Source: Halomonas sp. DQ26W
GTDB lineage: Bacteria; Pseudomonadota; Gammaproteobacteria; Pseudomonadales; Halomonadaceae
Reading direction: 5' to 3'
Assembly (NCBI RefSeq): GCF_003339685.1
Contig: NZ_QPKI01000008.1
Span: 685 to 64,684 of the forward strand
Length of the DNA: 64,000 nt
Made by a program: the position numbers and the translations under genes. Numbering within the stretch: the first letter of the stretch is position 1; each line of letters opens with the position of its first letter. Below the pieces are notes generated by a model. It made no database searches. It saw only the letters and a list, made by a program, of their open reading frames with translations, and was not told where the DNA came from. Positions 50,950-58,702 of the stretch are shown here, in pieces.

Positions 50950-53430
50950 TCAGGCGCGTTCAAGCTTGACCTTGCCGGTGTAGTAGCTGGCCAGGCCGGA
51001 AATCGGGTCGGACACATTGGCCGTCACCTCACCGGAGTGCCCCGGACCGCGGCCCTTGGCCCAGCGTCCCTGGGCCCAGTGGCCGAATTCGAAGGGCAGT
51101 ACCAGGGTGTCGGGTCGGTGGCCTGCCACGAAGCGGCATTCGGCCTCTATGCTGCCGAGATCTGAGGTGATCCTGACCCGGTCGCCGTTGCGGATGCCGC
51201 GCTCCTGGGCGGTGCGCGGATGCACCTCCAGGTAGACGGTGTCGCGGCCACCGACGATGGGCTGGTGGATGGCGATGTTATGTGGAACGTTGGCGCCGCG
51301 CCCCTCGGCATGCAGCGGGGTCTTGGGGGTCACGAAGTAGAGGTCGCCGTTGCCGCCGCTATGCTGCGGCTCGACCCACTGGATCAGGCCCACGCGCTCG
51401 GCGGGAATGCCCATTTCCCGTTCGATGTAGGCGGCATGCTCTTCCAGGAAGCCGGACTTGAACTCGAACTTGCCGGAGGGGGTCTTGAACAGCTTGGCCT
51501 TGACCTCCTCGGGGCTCATCTGCAGGTTGTAGTCGAGGCCGCCCCACTCATAGAAGCGTCCGCGCTCTAGCCGCCAGTGATAGGGCTTCTTGTACCAGAC
51601 GCCTTTCTCCTTCCAGCTCTCGAAGTCGTTGACGCCATTGTCGCCGGGATTCTCCGCGAAGCCAGCGGCGCGGTGACGCAACACGTTCTCGACGCTGTCA
51701 AGTTCCCGGTAGTACTCGCCTGCCGGACCGTTGAGGCGCTTGCCGATCCCGATCAGAATGTCGCCGAAGTGACGAGTGTCGTATATCGGCTCGACCGCTG
51801 GCACGCGCAGGGCGGTCATAGGCCAGCCCTCGAAGGGGTAGGTCGGCGAGTCCTGAAGCCGCTCCAGGTAGGTAGAATCCGGCAGGATCAGGTCGGCGTA
51901 CATGGCGGTCTCGCCGGGGAACGGCGAGGTGTCGATGACGAAGACATCCTTGAAGGCCTCTTCCCACACCTTGGGATCCGGTGCAGTCCAGATCGGATTG
52001 GTGTAGAAGAACATTGCGGTATCGAGTTTGTAGGGGTCGCCCGCCAGATGGTTGGGGCCTGTCTCCTGCATCATGTGGCTGGTCATTGGCCAGCGCTCGG
52101 TGCGGGCCATGTCGATGCGCGGCTGATCCTTCCAGGCGCCGTCGCGGGCATAGTCGTCGAGGTAGTCGTCGGCGTTGACCGGCAGAGCACCGTAGGGCAC
52201 GCCCATCTGGTAGCCGAGTCCGCCCTTGGCAAACAGCGAGCCCACCAGGGCGTTAAGGGCGTGAATGGCCATGCCGTTATAGGTGCCGTTGGTGTGGCCG
52301 GTGGGGCCGCGCTCGAACAGCGCCACGGCGGGGCGGGTGGAGCCGAACTCGATGGCGGTCTGACGAATGTGGCGGGCGGGGATGCTGGTGATCTCCTCGG
52401 CCCACTCCGGGGTGCGATTCTTGAGCTCCTGGTTCCACCACTCGGTCAAGCCGTGGACCCAATTCTCCTCGAACGAGTCCACGGGTATAGTCTCGCCGCT
52501 GATGAAACGACCCGAAGCCTGGTAGAAGTCGCCGACAAACTCCTTGTCCCACAGACCCTCGGTGAGAATCACATGGGCTACCGCCAGGGCAAAGGCGCCG
52601 TCGGTGCCCGGCTTTATGTAGAGCGCCCGGTCGGCGGCCGCCATGGTGGGGTTCATGCGCACATCGACGCAGGTGACGCGGGTCTTAGGGCTCTTGCTGC
52701 GCATATGGCCCCACATCTGCATCACGTTGTTGTAGGGGCGGAAAGCTTCGAGAAAACTCGCCCCCATGATCAGCAGGTAGTTGGTGTTGCGGTAATCGTA
52801 GGAATTGTAGGAGTCGTTGCCATCGGTAGCGCGCTTGGCGCGCTTGGAGCCCTCGGCACACATGGAAGCATGGCCGATGGCGGAATTCGGGGTGCCGTAG
52901 AGCTTGCCGAAATCGCCGTACAGACCGGCATCGGAGGCCCCCCAGCCGCGCCCATAGAAATGCGCAAAGCGATGGGATTCCCCCCGATCACGCAGCCCGT
53001 TGAGCCGCTCGGCGACCATGTCCAGCGCCTCGTCCCATGAGATGGGCACAAAGCCGGGATCCTCGTCGCGTCCCTTGTTGGGGTTAGTGCGGCGCATGGG
53101 CCCCTTGAAGCGGTCCGGGTCGTAAAGGAAGTAGCTGCCCAGGTGCCCCTTTGGGCAGAGCTTGCCGTTGGCGATGGGGTTCCCGGTATCGCCGTAGATG
53201 GCGTGCACGCGCCCGTCGGTGGTGTAGACATCGATGCCACAGCGCGCCGGGCACTGGGCACAGATACTCTTGGTGACGACCGTTTCGCCACGCGGTGTCT
53301 GGGCGCGGGCCTGGGGCGCTTGGGCAAGCCCGGTCAGCCCGGTGACGCCTGCGGCGCCTGCAGTGGCGCCAACCACCGCCGACGATTGCAGGAAGCGGCG
53401 CCGATCTAGCAAGGTCTGAAACAGTTTCAT
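50950..53430 (-). CDS. arxA: Arx-type arsenite oxidase, molybdopterin catalytic subunit
   Basis: 826 residues of the DMSO reductase superfamily. Tat leader DRRRFLQSS (9-17) and cleavage after ARAQ. The [4Fe-4S] cysteines are Cys57, Cys60, Cys64 and Cys92. Cys191 in GHASMCAEG is the likely Mo ligand, as in ArrA/ArxA. The loop FYGRGWGAS (158-166) carries the GRGWG sequence described for ArxA, where ArrA has RGRY. Gene order B'-A-B-C-D also matches the Alkalilimnicola ehrlichii arx operon. It oxidises arsenite to arsenate anaerobically, passing electrons to quinone. An ArrA-like or other oxyanion role is less likely but not excluded. Confidence 0.87.
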   Translation of the reverse strand: MKLFQTLLDRRRFLQSSAVVGATAGAAGVTGLTGLAQAPQARAQTPRGETVVTKSICAQCPARCGIDVYTTDGRVHAIYGDTGNPIANGKLCPKGHLGSYFLYDPDRFKGPMRRTNPNKGRDEDPGFVPISWDEALDMVAERLNGLRDRGESHRFAHFYGRGWGASDAGLYGDFGKLYGTPNSAIGHASMCAEGSKRAKRATDGNDSYNSYDYRNTNYLLIMGASFLEAFRPYNNVMQMWGHMRSKSPKTRVTCVDVRMNPTMAAADRALYIKPGTDGAFALAVAHVILTEGLWDKEFVGDFYQASGRFISGETIPVDSFEENWVHGLTEWWNQELKNRTPEWAEEITSIPARHIRQTAIEFGSTRPAVALFERGPTGHTNGTYNGMAIHALNALVGSLFAKGGLGYQMGVPYGALPVNADDYLDDYARDGAWKDQPRIDMARTERWPMTSHMMQETGPNHLAGDPYKLDTAMFFYTNPIWTAPDPKVWEEAFKDVFVIDTSPFPGETAMYADLILPDSTYLERLQDSPTYPFEGWPMTALRVPAVEPIYDTRHFGDILIGIGKRLNGPAGEYYRELDSVENVLRHRAAGFAENPGDNGVNDFESWKEKGVWYKKPYHWRLERGRFYEWGGLDYNLQMSPEEVKAKLFKTPSGKFEFKSGFLEEHAAYIEREMGIPAERVGLIQWVEPQHSGGNGDLYFVTPKTPLHAEGRGANVPHNIAIHQPIVGGRDTVYLEVHPRTAQERGIRNGDRVRITSDLGSIEAECRFVAGHRPDTLVLPFEFGHWAQGRWAKGRGPGHSGEVTANVSDPISGLASYYTGKVKLERA

Positions 53431-53517
53431 GGTGTCTCCCTCGGGGTCACGTCTTGTCGTTCACTTGTTGCTACTTATCGCCATCAATGGATGGCACCGG
53501 CCCCTCGGCGGGGTGGA

Positions 53518-54567
53518 TTATCCAAAGAGGTCATGGAAGCTCTCCTGCATCAGCGCTTTCTCTCGCCGGCAGGCAGTACAGCTCTTGTCAGCGGTTGTGC
53601 TGTCTTTCAGCGTGAAAGGGCGCCCGCATTCGAAGCAGTCGGCCTTTTCGGCCTGGCGCAGCGTCACGGGTACCGGTTGCCAAGCTTCGCCAGCCTGAAG
53701 CGCACCCTCCGGACAGGCTGTCAGACAGTGACCGCAATCGAGGCAATCCAGAGCGTTGAATATCAGCTCGCCGTTGGGCGTCTCTTGCAGGGCCGTAGTG
53801 GGGCAGGCCCGGGAGCAGACGCTGTGGCCCTGGCAGGCATCTGGATCCAGGGTCAGGCCAGGCAATGGGGGGCTAGCGAGGTTATCCAGCTGTGGGCCGG
53901 CGGCCATGTGACGCTGTAGCCGGCGCGCCTTCGGGACGCTGTCGTCTGCGTCGATGATTGGCAGTTGTGGCTTGGCGCGACCCAGTAGCAGGGCACGACG
54001 GCTCACGGCGTTAGAGGGGCTTTGGTAGTTGGCTGTAGCTAGTGTGGTTTTGACAAGGGAAAGCAGGTTGGCGGCCTCGAGCCACCTATCGCGTTCAGCT
54101 GGTGGACCCGCCAGGCAGCCCTGGCAGGCATCAGGCAGGCGCAGCTCCAACTGACCGGGCATCGCCCGTACTCTGAGCCAGGCGAGCTGATCTGGTCCAA
54201 GGGAGCGCAGGCAGTGCAGGCGGATCATGCCGAGCTCGTGTCGGGCGCGGTGGCAGCCCAGGTGCAGCGGCTCGCCTTCTGCCTGGCCCGCCACCAGGGC
54301 GTCGATCTCGGTACCCACCAGCGCCTCGGTGGGGCAAGCCGGGACACATTGGGCGCAGCCGTGACAGGCGTCGTTCGCCAGTAGAGAAACGCCGTCGTCG
54401 TCCTCATGAAAGGCGAGGGCCTCGGTCGGGCAGGCGTCGATGCAGCGCGCACAGGCCAACGGGTGAGGAGGCGCCTGCAGGCAGCGAGACGGCAGCCAGC
54501 CGATGCCGGGAAGCGAGGGCCGAAGTGTGTTGGGCGTACTGTGCGAGGAGCTGGGAGTCTGTGGCAT
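53518..54567 (-). CDS. arxB': Multi-cluster ferredoxin-like protein (ArxB' position)
   Basis: 349 residues, no signal peptide. Four ferredoxin-like cysteine sets are visible: ACARCIDACP (near 38), CHGCAQCVPACP (near 67), CQGHSVCSRACP (near 243) and CLDCGHCLTACP (near 272). Set 1 lacks its first Cys and set 3 has His in place of the second, so some may be [3Fe-4S] or vestigial. A zinc-like CFECGRPF...CTACRREK ends the protein. First gene of the arx operon, where ArxB' sits in Alkalilimnicola. Role in electron transfer is inferred. Confidence 0.75.
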   Translation of the reverse strand: MPQTPSSSHSTPNTLRPSLPGIGWLPSRCLQAPPHPLACARCIDACPTEALAFHEDDDGVSLLANDACHGCAQCVPACPTEALVGTEIDALVAGQAEGEPLHLGCHRARHELGMIRLHCLRSLGPDQLAWLRVRAMPGQLELRLPDACQGCLAGPPAERDRWLEAANLLSLVKTTLATANYQSPSNAVSRRALLLGRAKPQLPIIDADDSVPKARRLQRHMAAGPQLDNLASPPLPGLTLDPDACQGHSVCSRACPTTALQETPNGELIFNALDCLDCGHCLTACPEGALQAGEAWQPVPVTLRQAEKADCFECGRPFTLKDSTTADKSCTACRREKALMQESFHDLFG

Positions 54568-54574
54568 GGTGGTC

Positions 54575-54622
54575 TTGCCAGAAGCTTTGTTATAGTTATA
54601 TGCGTATTCACATATGTATAAG
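54575..54622 (-). promoter_or_regulatory. Candidate arx promoter and ArsR-type operator
   Basis: Upstream of the first arx gene is an AT-rich palindrome: ATATG (54598-54602), eight bases, CATAT (54611-54615), flanked by TATA-type sequence (TATAAC on the minus strand near 54587-54600). ATATG/CATAT half-sites also occur before arsC and resemble known ArsR operators. Binding is inference. Confidence 0.45.
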
Positions 54623-54738
54623 CGGCAGCTTGGCAGAGGCTGGGACGTTTTGCCACACCCATTAGCCCAAAGTGTTAGCCGGCAGATGAGCAGGCTTGCC
54701 TTGGATCAAATTTCTTTGAAGTAATACGGGAGAGGCGC

Positions 54739-55182
54739 ATGGCGGTACTGGTGGAGGCGACGGCAGTGATTCTGCGGGCGGAGGCAGTTGAAGAACGGAT
54801 AACGGGTGGTTGGGACGCACTGCGCACGTGCCTGCCCGAAACGGGCGTCTGCTCCGACGATGAACTGGTCAGTATCAGCCTGGTGGATCCAGCCGCTGTC
54901 AGGAGCCTGGTGGAACGGCTGGTCGAACTAGGGCTGCACTTCGACTGGGAGGGCAACGTCGAGGATATCGGCTTCGCTGACCAGAAGCGTGGTCTGATCA
55001 CCCCCTGCGACTGGCTGACCTTCGAGACGGTGAACATTGGTATTGGCGGCACACCGCCCAGCGTGGCGATTTGCCGGCTCGCCGGCAGCCAGTCTCACGA
55101 ACTCAGGCTCCCCGAGGGCTGGCGCTACCAAGGTTCGCTCAGCGAGGCATTTGGGTCGGAGGGCAGCGGGCCGGCTCCCTAA
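54739..55182 (+). CDS. Protein of unknown function next to the arx operon
   Basis: 147 residues, soluble, not recognised. Starts at an ATG with GAGAGG just upstream. The middle has two cysteines (Cys31, Cys38) in RTCLPETGVCSDDELV and a third in LITPCDWLTFE. Transcribed divergently from arxB', the position where arxXSR regulatory genes lie in Alkalilimnicola; it shows no DNA-binding or sensor domain. Co-occurrence with arx would be the useful clue. Confidence 0.6.
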   Translation: MAVLVEATAVILRAEAVEERITGGWDALRTCLPETGVCSDDELVSISLVDPAAVRSLVERLVELGLHFDWEGNVEDIGFADQKRGLITPCDWLTFETVNIGIGGTPPSVAICRLAGSQSHELRLPEGWRYQGSLSEAFGSEGSGPAP

Positions 55183-55218
55183 ACACGCAGCCGGTCCATC
55201 AAACGATCAGGCGCCGAT

Positions 55219-56403
55219 TCAGAGGATTTCCAGCGCCAGGGCGATGCCCTGGCCGCCACCGATGCACAGGGTGACGATGCCGCGGCGTTCCCCGTTGCGC
55301 TGCATGGCATGCAGCAGGCGGGTGGTCAGCACCGCGCCGCTGGCGCCGATGGGGTGGCCGTGGGCGATGGCGCCGCCCTCCATGTTGACGATATCTTCCG
55401 GGAGGCTGAGCTCGCGCTGGCAGGCCAGGGCGATGGCGGCGAAGGCCTCGTTGATCTCCACCCGGTCCAGGTCGCCCACCGACCAGCCGGCGCGCTCCAG
55501 CGCCTGCTTGACTGCCGGCACCGGGCCGATGCCGAAGAAGTCGGGCTCCACGGCACCGACGCCGAAGGCCACCAAGCGAGCCATGGGCTTGAGTCCCTGC
55601 TTTTCAGCCCAGTTACGCTCGGCCACGATCATCGCCGCCGCGCCGCTGTTCAGCCCTGGCGCATTGCCTGCCGTGATGGTGCCCTCTTTGCGAAAGGCGG
55701 GCTTGAGCCTGGCCAGGGATTCCGCGGTGGTATCGCCGCGGTTGTGCTCGTCGCGGGCAAAGGTCGTGGTGCCCTTGCGGCTGGTAAGCTCCACGCCGGC
55801 AATCTCGGCGTCGAAGTGGCCGGCCTCCTGGGCCTTCGAGAAGTTCAGCTGGGAGCGCAGCGCCCAGGCGTCCTGGTCATCGCGGGAGATGTTGTAGCGG
55901 CTGACGAGGTCCTCTGTGTGCCAGCCGGAGTGCTTGCCACTGAAGGCGTCGTTGAGGCCGTCGAGCAGCATTGTGTCGTGCATGGTCACATCACCCATGC
56001 GCGCGCCCCAGCGACCCTGGGGCAGCACGTAGGGCGCGCGGTCCATGTTCTCCATGCCGCCGGCGATGGCGCAGTCGGCCATGCCGCTCCAGATCTCCAT
56101 GGCGGCGCTGGCTACCGCCTGGGCACCGGAGCCGCACACCCGGTTGATGGTGAGCGCCGGCACCTCCACCGGTAGCCCGCCAGTGATGCCGGCCTGGCGG
56201 GCGGAGTTCATGCGACAGCCCGCCTGGATGACGTGGCCCATGACCAGCGACTGCACCTTGTCGGCGGCGAGGCCGGATCGTAAAAGGGTTTCCTGAATGA
56301 CCCGCGCGCCCAGATCGGGTGCCGGGGTGTCCTTGAGGCTGCCGCCATAGGTGCCGATGGCGGTGCGTACGGGATGGCAGATAACGACGTCGCGTGATGC
56401 CAT
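55219..56403 (-). CDS. Acetyl-CoA C-acetyltransferase (thiolase)
   Basis: 394 residues from the ATG at 56403 (GAGGAG seven bases upstream); an ATG at 56409 lies too close to that site. Active Cys in NRVCGSGAQAV (near 88), His in GHPIGASG and Cys in CIGGGQGIA. AtoB/PhaA-like: condenses or cleaves acetoacetyl-CoA, for example in polyhydroxybutyrate or ketone metabolism. It lies within the arsenic region but has no evident link to it, and is the second thiolase in the window. Confidence 0.92.
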   Translation of the reverse strand: MASRDVVICHPVRTAIGTYGGSLKDTPAPDLGARVIQETLLRSGLAADKVQSLVMGHVIQAGCRMNSARQAGITGGLPVEVPALTINRVCGSGAQAVASAAMEIWSGMADCAIAGGMENMDRAPYVLPQGRWGARMGDVTMHDTMLLDGLNDAFSGKHSGWHTEDLVSRYNISRDDQDAWALRSQLNFSKAQEAGHFDAEIAGVELTSRKGTTTFARDEHNRGDTTAESLARLKPAFRKEGTITAGNAPGLNSGAAAMIVAERNWAEKQGLKPMARLVAFGVGAVEPDFFGIGPVPAVKQALERAGWSVGDLDRVEINEAFAAIALACQRELSLPEDIVNMEGGAIAHGHPIGASGAVLTTRLLHAMQRNGERRGIVTLCIGGGQGIALALEIL

Positions 56404-56496
56404 GAGCATGCTCCTCGTGTCGACAAGTGGGCACGACCGAAAGGGCCGCGGATTTTTTGGTATAGCACAGCCTTGCAGCACTTGCCTTGTTCCTTC

Positions 56497-57735
56497 TCAG
56501 TCCCTGATGACTCTGGGTCGTGAGTGGCCTCCGCTTGGAGCAGTGGGCAGGTTATCTACTACGTTGACAAGGCCGCGCATTACCCAGAGACCGATGACCG
56601 GTCCCGGTAGCAACCACCACACCACCCAGGTTTCCTGCAGGCTCCATAGAGTAGTGGTTAGAGAGATGGCGGGAATGGTCAAGGCAAAACCCACCGCATT
56701 CATCACCGCCAGGGTCGAGCCGACGCGCTCGCGCGGTGCTGTGGCGGCGGCCAGTGCGGAGAACTGCGGCGAATCGGCAATCACCGTCAGCCCCCAGAAA
56801 GCTAGCAGGGCAAGTAGAACTTCCGGCGGCGCCCAGGCCAACAGCGGATAGATCAGGCAGATCGTACCTGAGGCCGTCAGTGTCCACCGCGCCACCCACA
56901 GACTGCCGAGGCGCCGGCTCAGCAGGCCGCCCACGACACATCCCAACAGGCCTATCGCAATGATGCCGAAGGAGAGCCAGGCCACCAGATCAGTAGAGGC
57001 CGACAGTCGCCCTATTTCCCGATAGACAAGGAAAGGCGTGAGCATCCAGAAGGCATATAGCTCCCAGCAGTGCCCGAAATACCCACCGGCCACGGCACGA
57101 AAGCGCCTTTGGCTCAGTGTGGTCAGGCCTTCAGCCAGGCTCACCTTGCCGGTGGGCGGCGGCAGGTGAGGGCCGTCGCCCAGTGCATGAATCATGGCGC
57201 CGCCGAGTAGCGCCAACAACGAGGCGCCCAGCAGCGGCCACTCCCACGGCATACCCAGGGTGCTTCCACGCAGCAGGTGGGGCAGGGCGGTACCCAGGGT
57301 GAGCATGCCCACCAGCCAGGCGAGTGCCGCTCCAGTGTGCTTGGGCGTCCAGCCGATCACTAGCTTCATGCCCAGCGGGTAGATGCCGGCCAGACACAAC
57401 CCGGTGGCGAAGCGTAATAAGACTGCCAACGGGAACTGCGCTGCGACCAGTACGAAGCCGGCATTGACCAGTGCCCCTGCCAGGCAGGAGACAGCAAAGA
57501 TACGGCTGGCGCGGAAGCGGTCGGCCAGGCCGGTGGTGGCAATGAACAGCGTGCCGCAGATGAAGCCCGCCTGTACGGCAAGGGTGAGGCGGCCCAGGTC
57601 GACCTCGGAGAAACCCAGATCGCGGGATAGCGAAAGGCCAACGCCGTTGACGCTGAACCACAGCGAGGTGCCGCAGAGTTGGGCCAGCACGATGATGGCC
57701 AGCGGATGGCGCTGCCAGAGGCTGTTGTTATTCAT
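56497..57735 (-). CDS. MFS transporter
   Basis: 412 residues, about 12 membrane helices, with the MFS loop motif GLADRFRASRIF between helices 2 and 3. It does not show the N-terminal pattern of ArsJ, the organoarsenical exporter, and no GAPDH-like partner is present. Downstream of the universal stress protein gene with about 98 bases between, so it may be the last member of the ars operon. Substrate unknown. Confidence 0.8.
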   Translation of the reverse strand: MNNNSLWQRHPLAIIVLAQLCGTSLWFSVNGVGLSLSRDLGFSEVDLGRLTLAVQAGFICGTLFIATTGLADRFRASRIFAVSCLAGALVNAGFVLVAAQFPLAVLLRFATGLCLAGIYPLGMKLVIGWTPKHTGAALAWLVGMLTLGTALPHLLRGSTLGMPWEWPLLGASLLALLGGAMIHALGDGPHLPPPTGKVSLAEGLTTLSQRRFRAVAGGYFGHCWELYAFWMLTPFLVYREIGRLSASTDLVAWLSFGIIAIGLLGCVVGGLLSRRLGSLWVARWTLTASGTICLIYPLLAWAPPEVLLALLAFWGLTVIADSPQFSALAAATAPRERVGSTLAVMNAVGFALTIPAISLTTTLWSLQETWVVWWLLPGPVIGLWVMRGLVNVVDNLPTAPSGGHSRPRVIRD

Positions 57736-57832
57736 TGCCTGATCGTCACCCCGGTGGGGCGATAAGGCAAGTGACTACGATGTTCTCAGCTCTTTGGCAC
57801 GCTCAAGGTGTGTTGCCCACTTGCTGCAATTC

Positions 57833-58630
57833 TCATGGCACGAGAAGAACCGGGCAGTTAGCACCCCGGGCAATGGCCTCGGCGGTGCTGCCGAGCAGGA
57901 ACTCCTGGATTCGGTTGCGCCCGCGCTTGCCGATCACGATCAAGTCGGCTTTTTCGCGCTTGGCCTCCTCGGCGATGGCACGCCGTGGGTCACCGTCCAG
58001 TACTCGAGTCTCGAGCCCCTCGATACGTTCGGCGATGCTGTCCAGGTGGCGCTGGGCATCGGCGATTTCCCGCTCGCAGCAGCCCTCGGAGGCACAGCTT
58101 GCGGTCACCGCCATACGGCGCTGGAATCGCGGAGCGATTGTCACGGCCAGGGCCTCGGCACCGCCCACTGCGTCTGAGCCGTCGGTGGCCAGCATCAGCA
58201 GGCGGGAGTCGGCGCCAACCAGCGAGTCTGCCACCGGCTCCAGCCACAGCGGCTGCCGGGTCAGGCGGGCGGCATCCAGGGCCGTGCTGCCGAGGAAGAA
58301 CTCGTGCAGGCGGTTGTGGCCGCGACAGCCCATCAGCAGCAGGTCGGCGCCCAGTTCGTCGGCGGCCTCGGTCAATACGGCACCGGGCTCGCCGCTGCGC
58401 ACCTCTGTGTCGATGGTCAGACCCGGGGCGGCGAGCTCGGCGGCAAGCTCTGAAAGCTTCGCCTGGTAGTGGGGGCGATGAGTCTCCTCGGGAGTGGCGG
58501 GATAGCGCGAGCTGAGCACGTATACCAGCGTCACCCGCTCGGTGCCCCAGGCGGTCAGTGCCTTCAACCGCTCTTGCAGCAGCGGCCAGGCGGGGGAGAA
58601 GTCCACGGCGACCAGGATGTGCTTGAACAT
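57833..58630 (-). CDS. Tandem universal stress protein
   Basis: 265 residues from the ATG at 58630 (GGAAG eight bases upstream). Two Usp domains. Each ends in the nucleotide-binding GxxGx9GS/T motif: GCRGHNRLHEFFLGST (near residues 110-125) and GKRGRNRIQEFLLGSTAE (near 228-245). Likely ATP-binding and stress-induced. Follows arsA by 72 bases; Usp genes are frequent companions of ars operons. Confidence 0.9.
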   Translation of the reverse strand: MFKHILVAVDFSPAWPLLQERLKALTAWGTERVTLVYVLSSRYPATPEETHRPHYQAKLSELAAELAAPGLTIDTEVRSGEPGAVLTEAADELGADLLLMGCRGHNRLHEFFLGSTALDAARLTRQPLWLEPVADSLVGADSRLLMLATDGSDAVGGAEALAVTIAPRFQRRMAVTASCASEGCCEREIADAQRHLDSIAERIEGLETRVLDGDPRRAIAEEAKREKADLIVIGKRGRNRIQEFLLGSTAEAIARGANCPVLLVP

Positions 58631-58702
58631 GGCGGCTTCCTTTCTTGTCTGTGGGGTGTCACCAATCGTCAACGATCGATCAGCGGTACGACTCGAGGTG
58701 AA

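Noticed and set aside
51577-53040. 487-codon plus-strand frame inside arxA
   Set aside because: Shadow of a well-supported molybdoenzyme gene; no start context.
50950-53430. ArrA, polysulfide or tetrathionate reductase as the identity of the molybdoenzyme
   Set aside because: The GRGWG loop and the B'-A-B-C-D order favour ArxA over ArrA; I cannot run a phylogeny to exclude others fully. The AioA form is ruled out by family architecture.
56497-57735. ArsJ organoarsenical exporter
   Set aside because: The N-terminal pattern differs from ArsJ and the usual GAPDH-like partner gene is absent.
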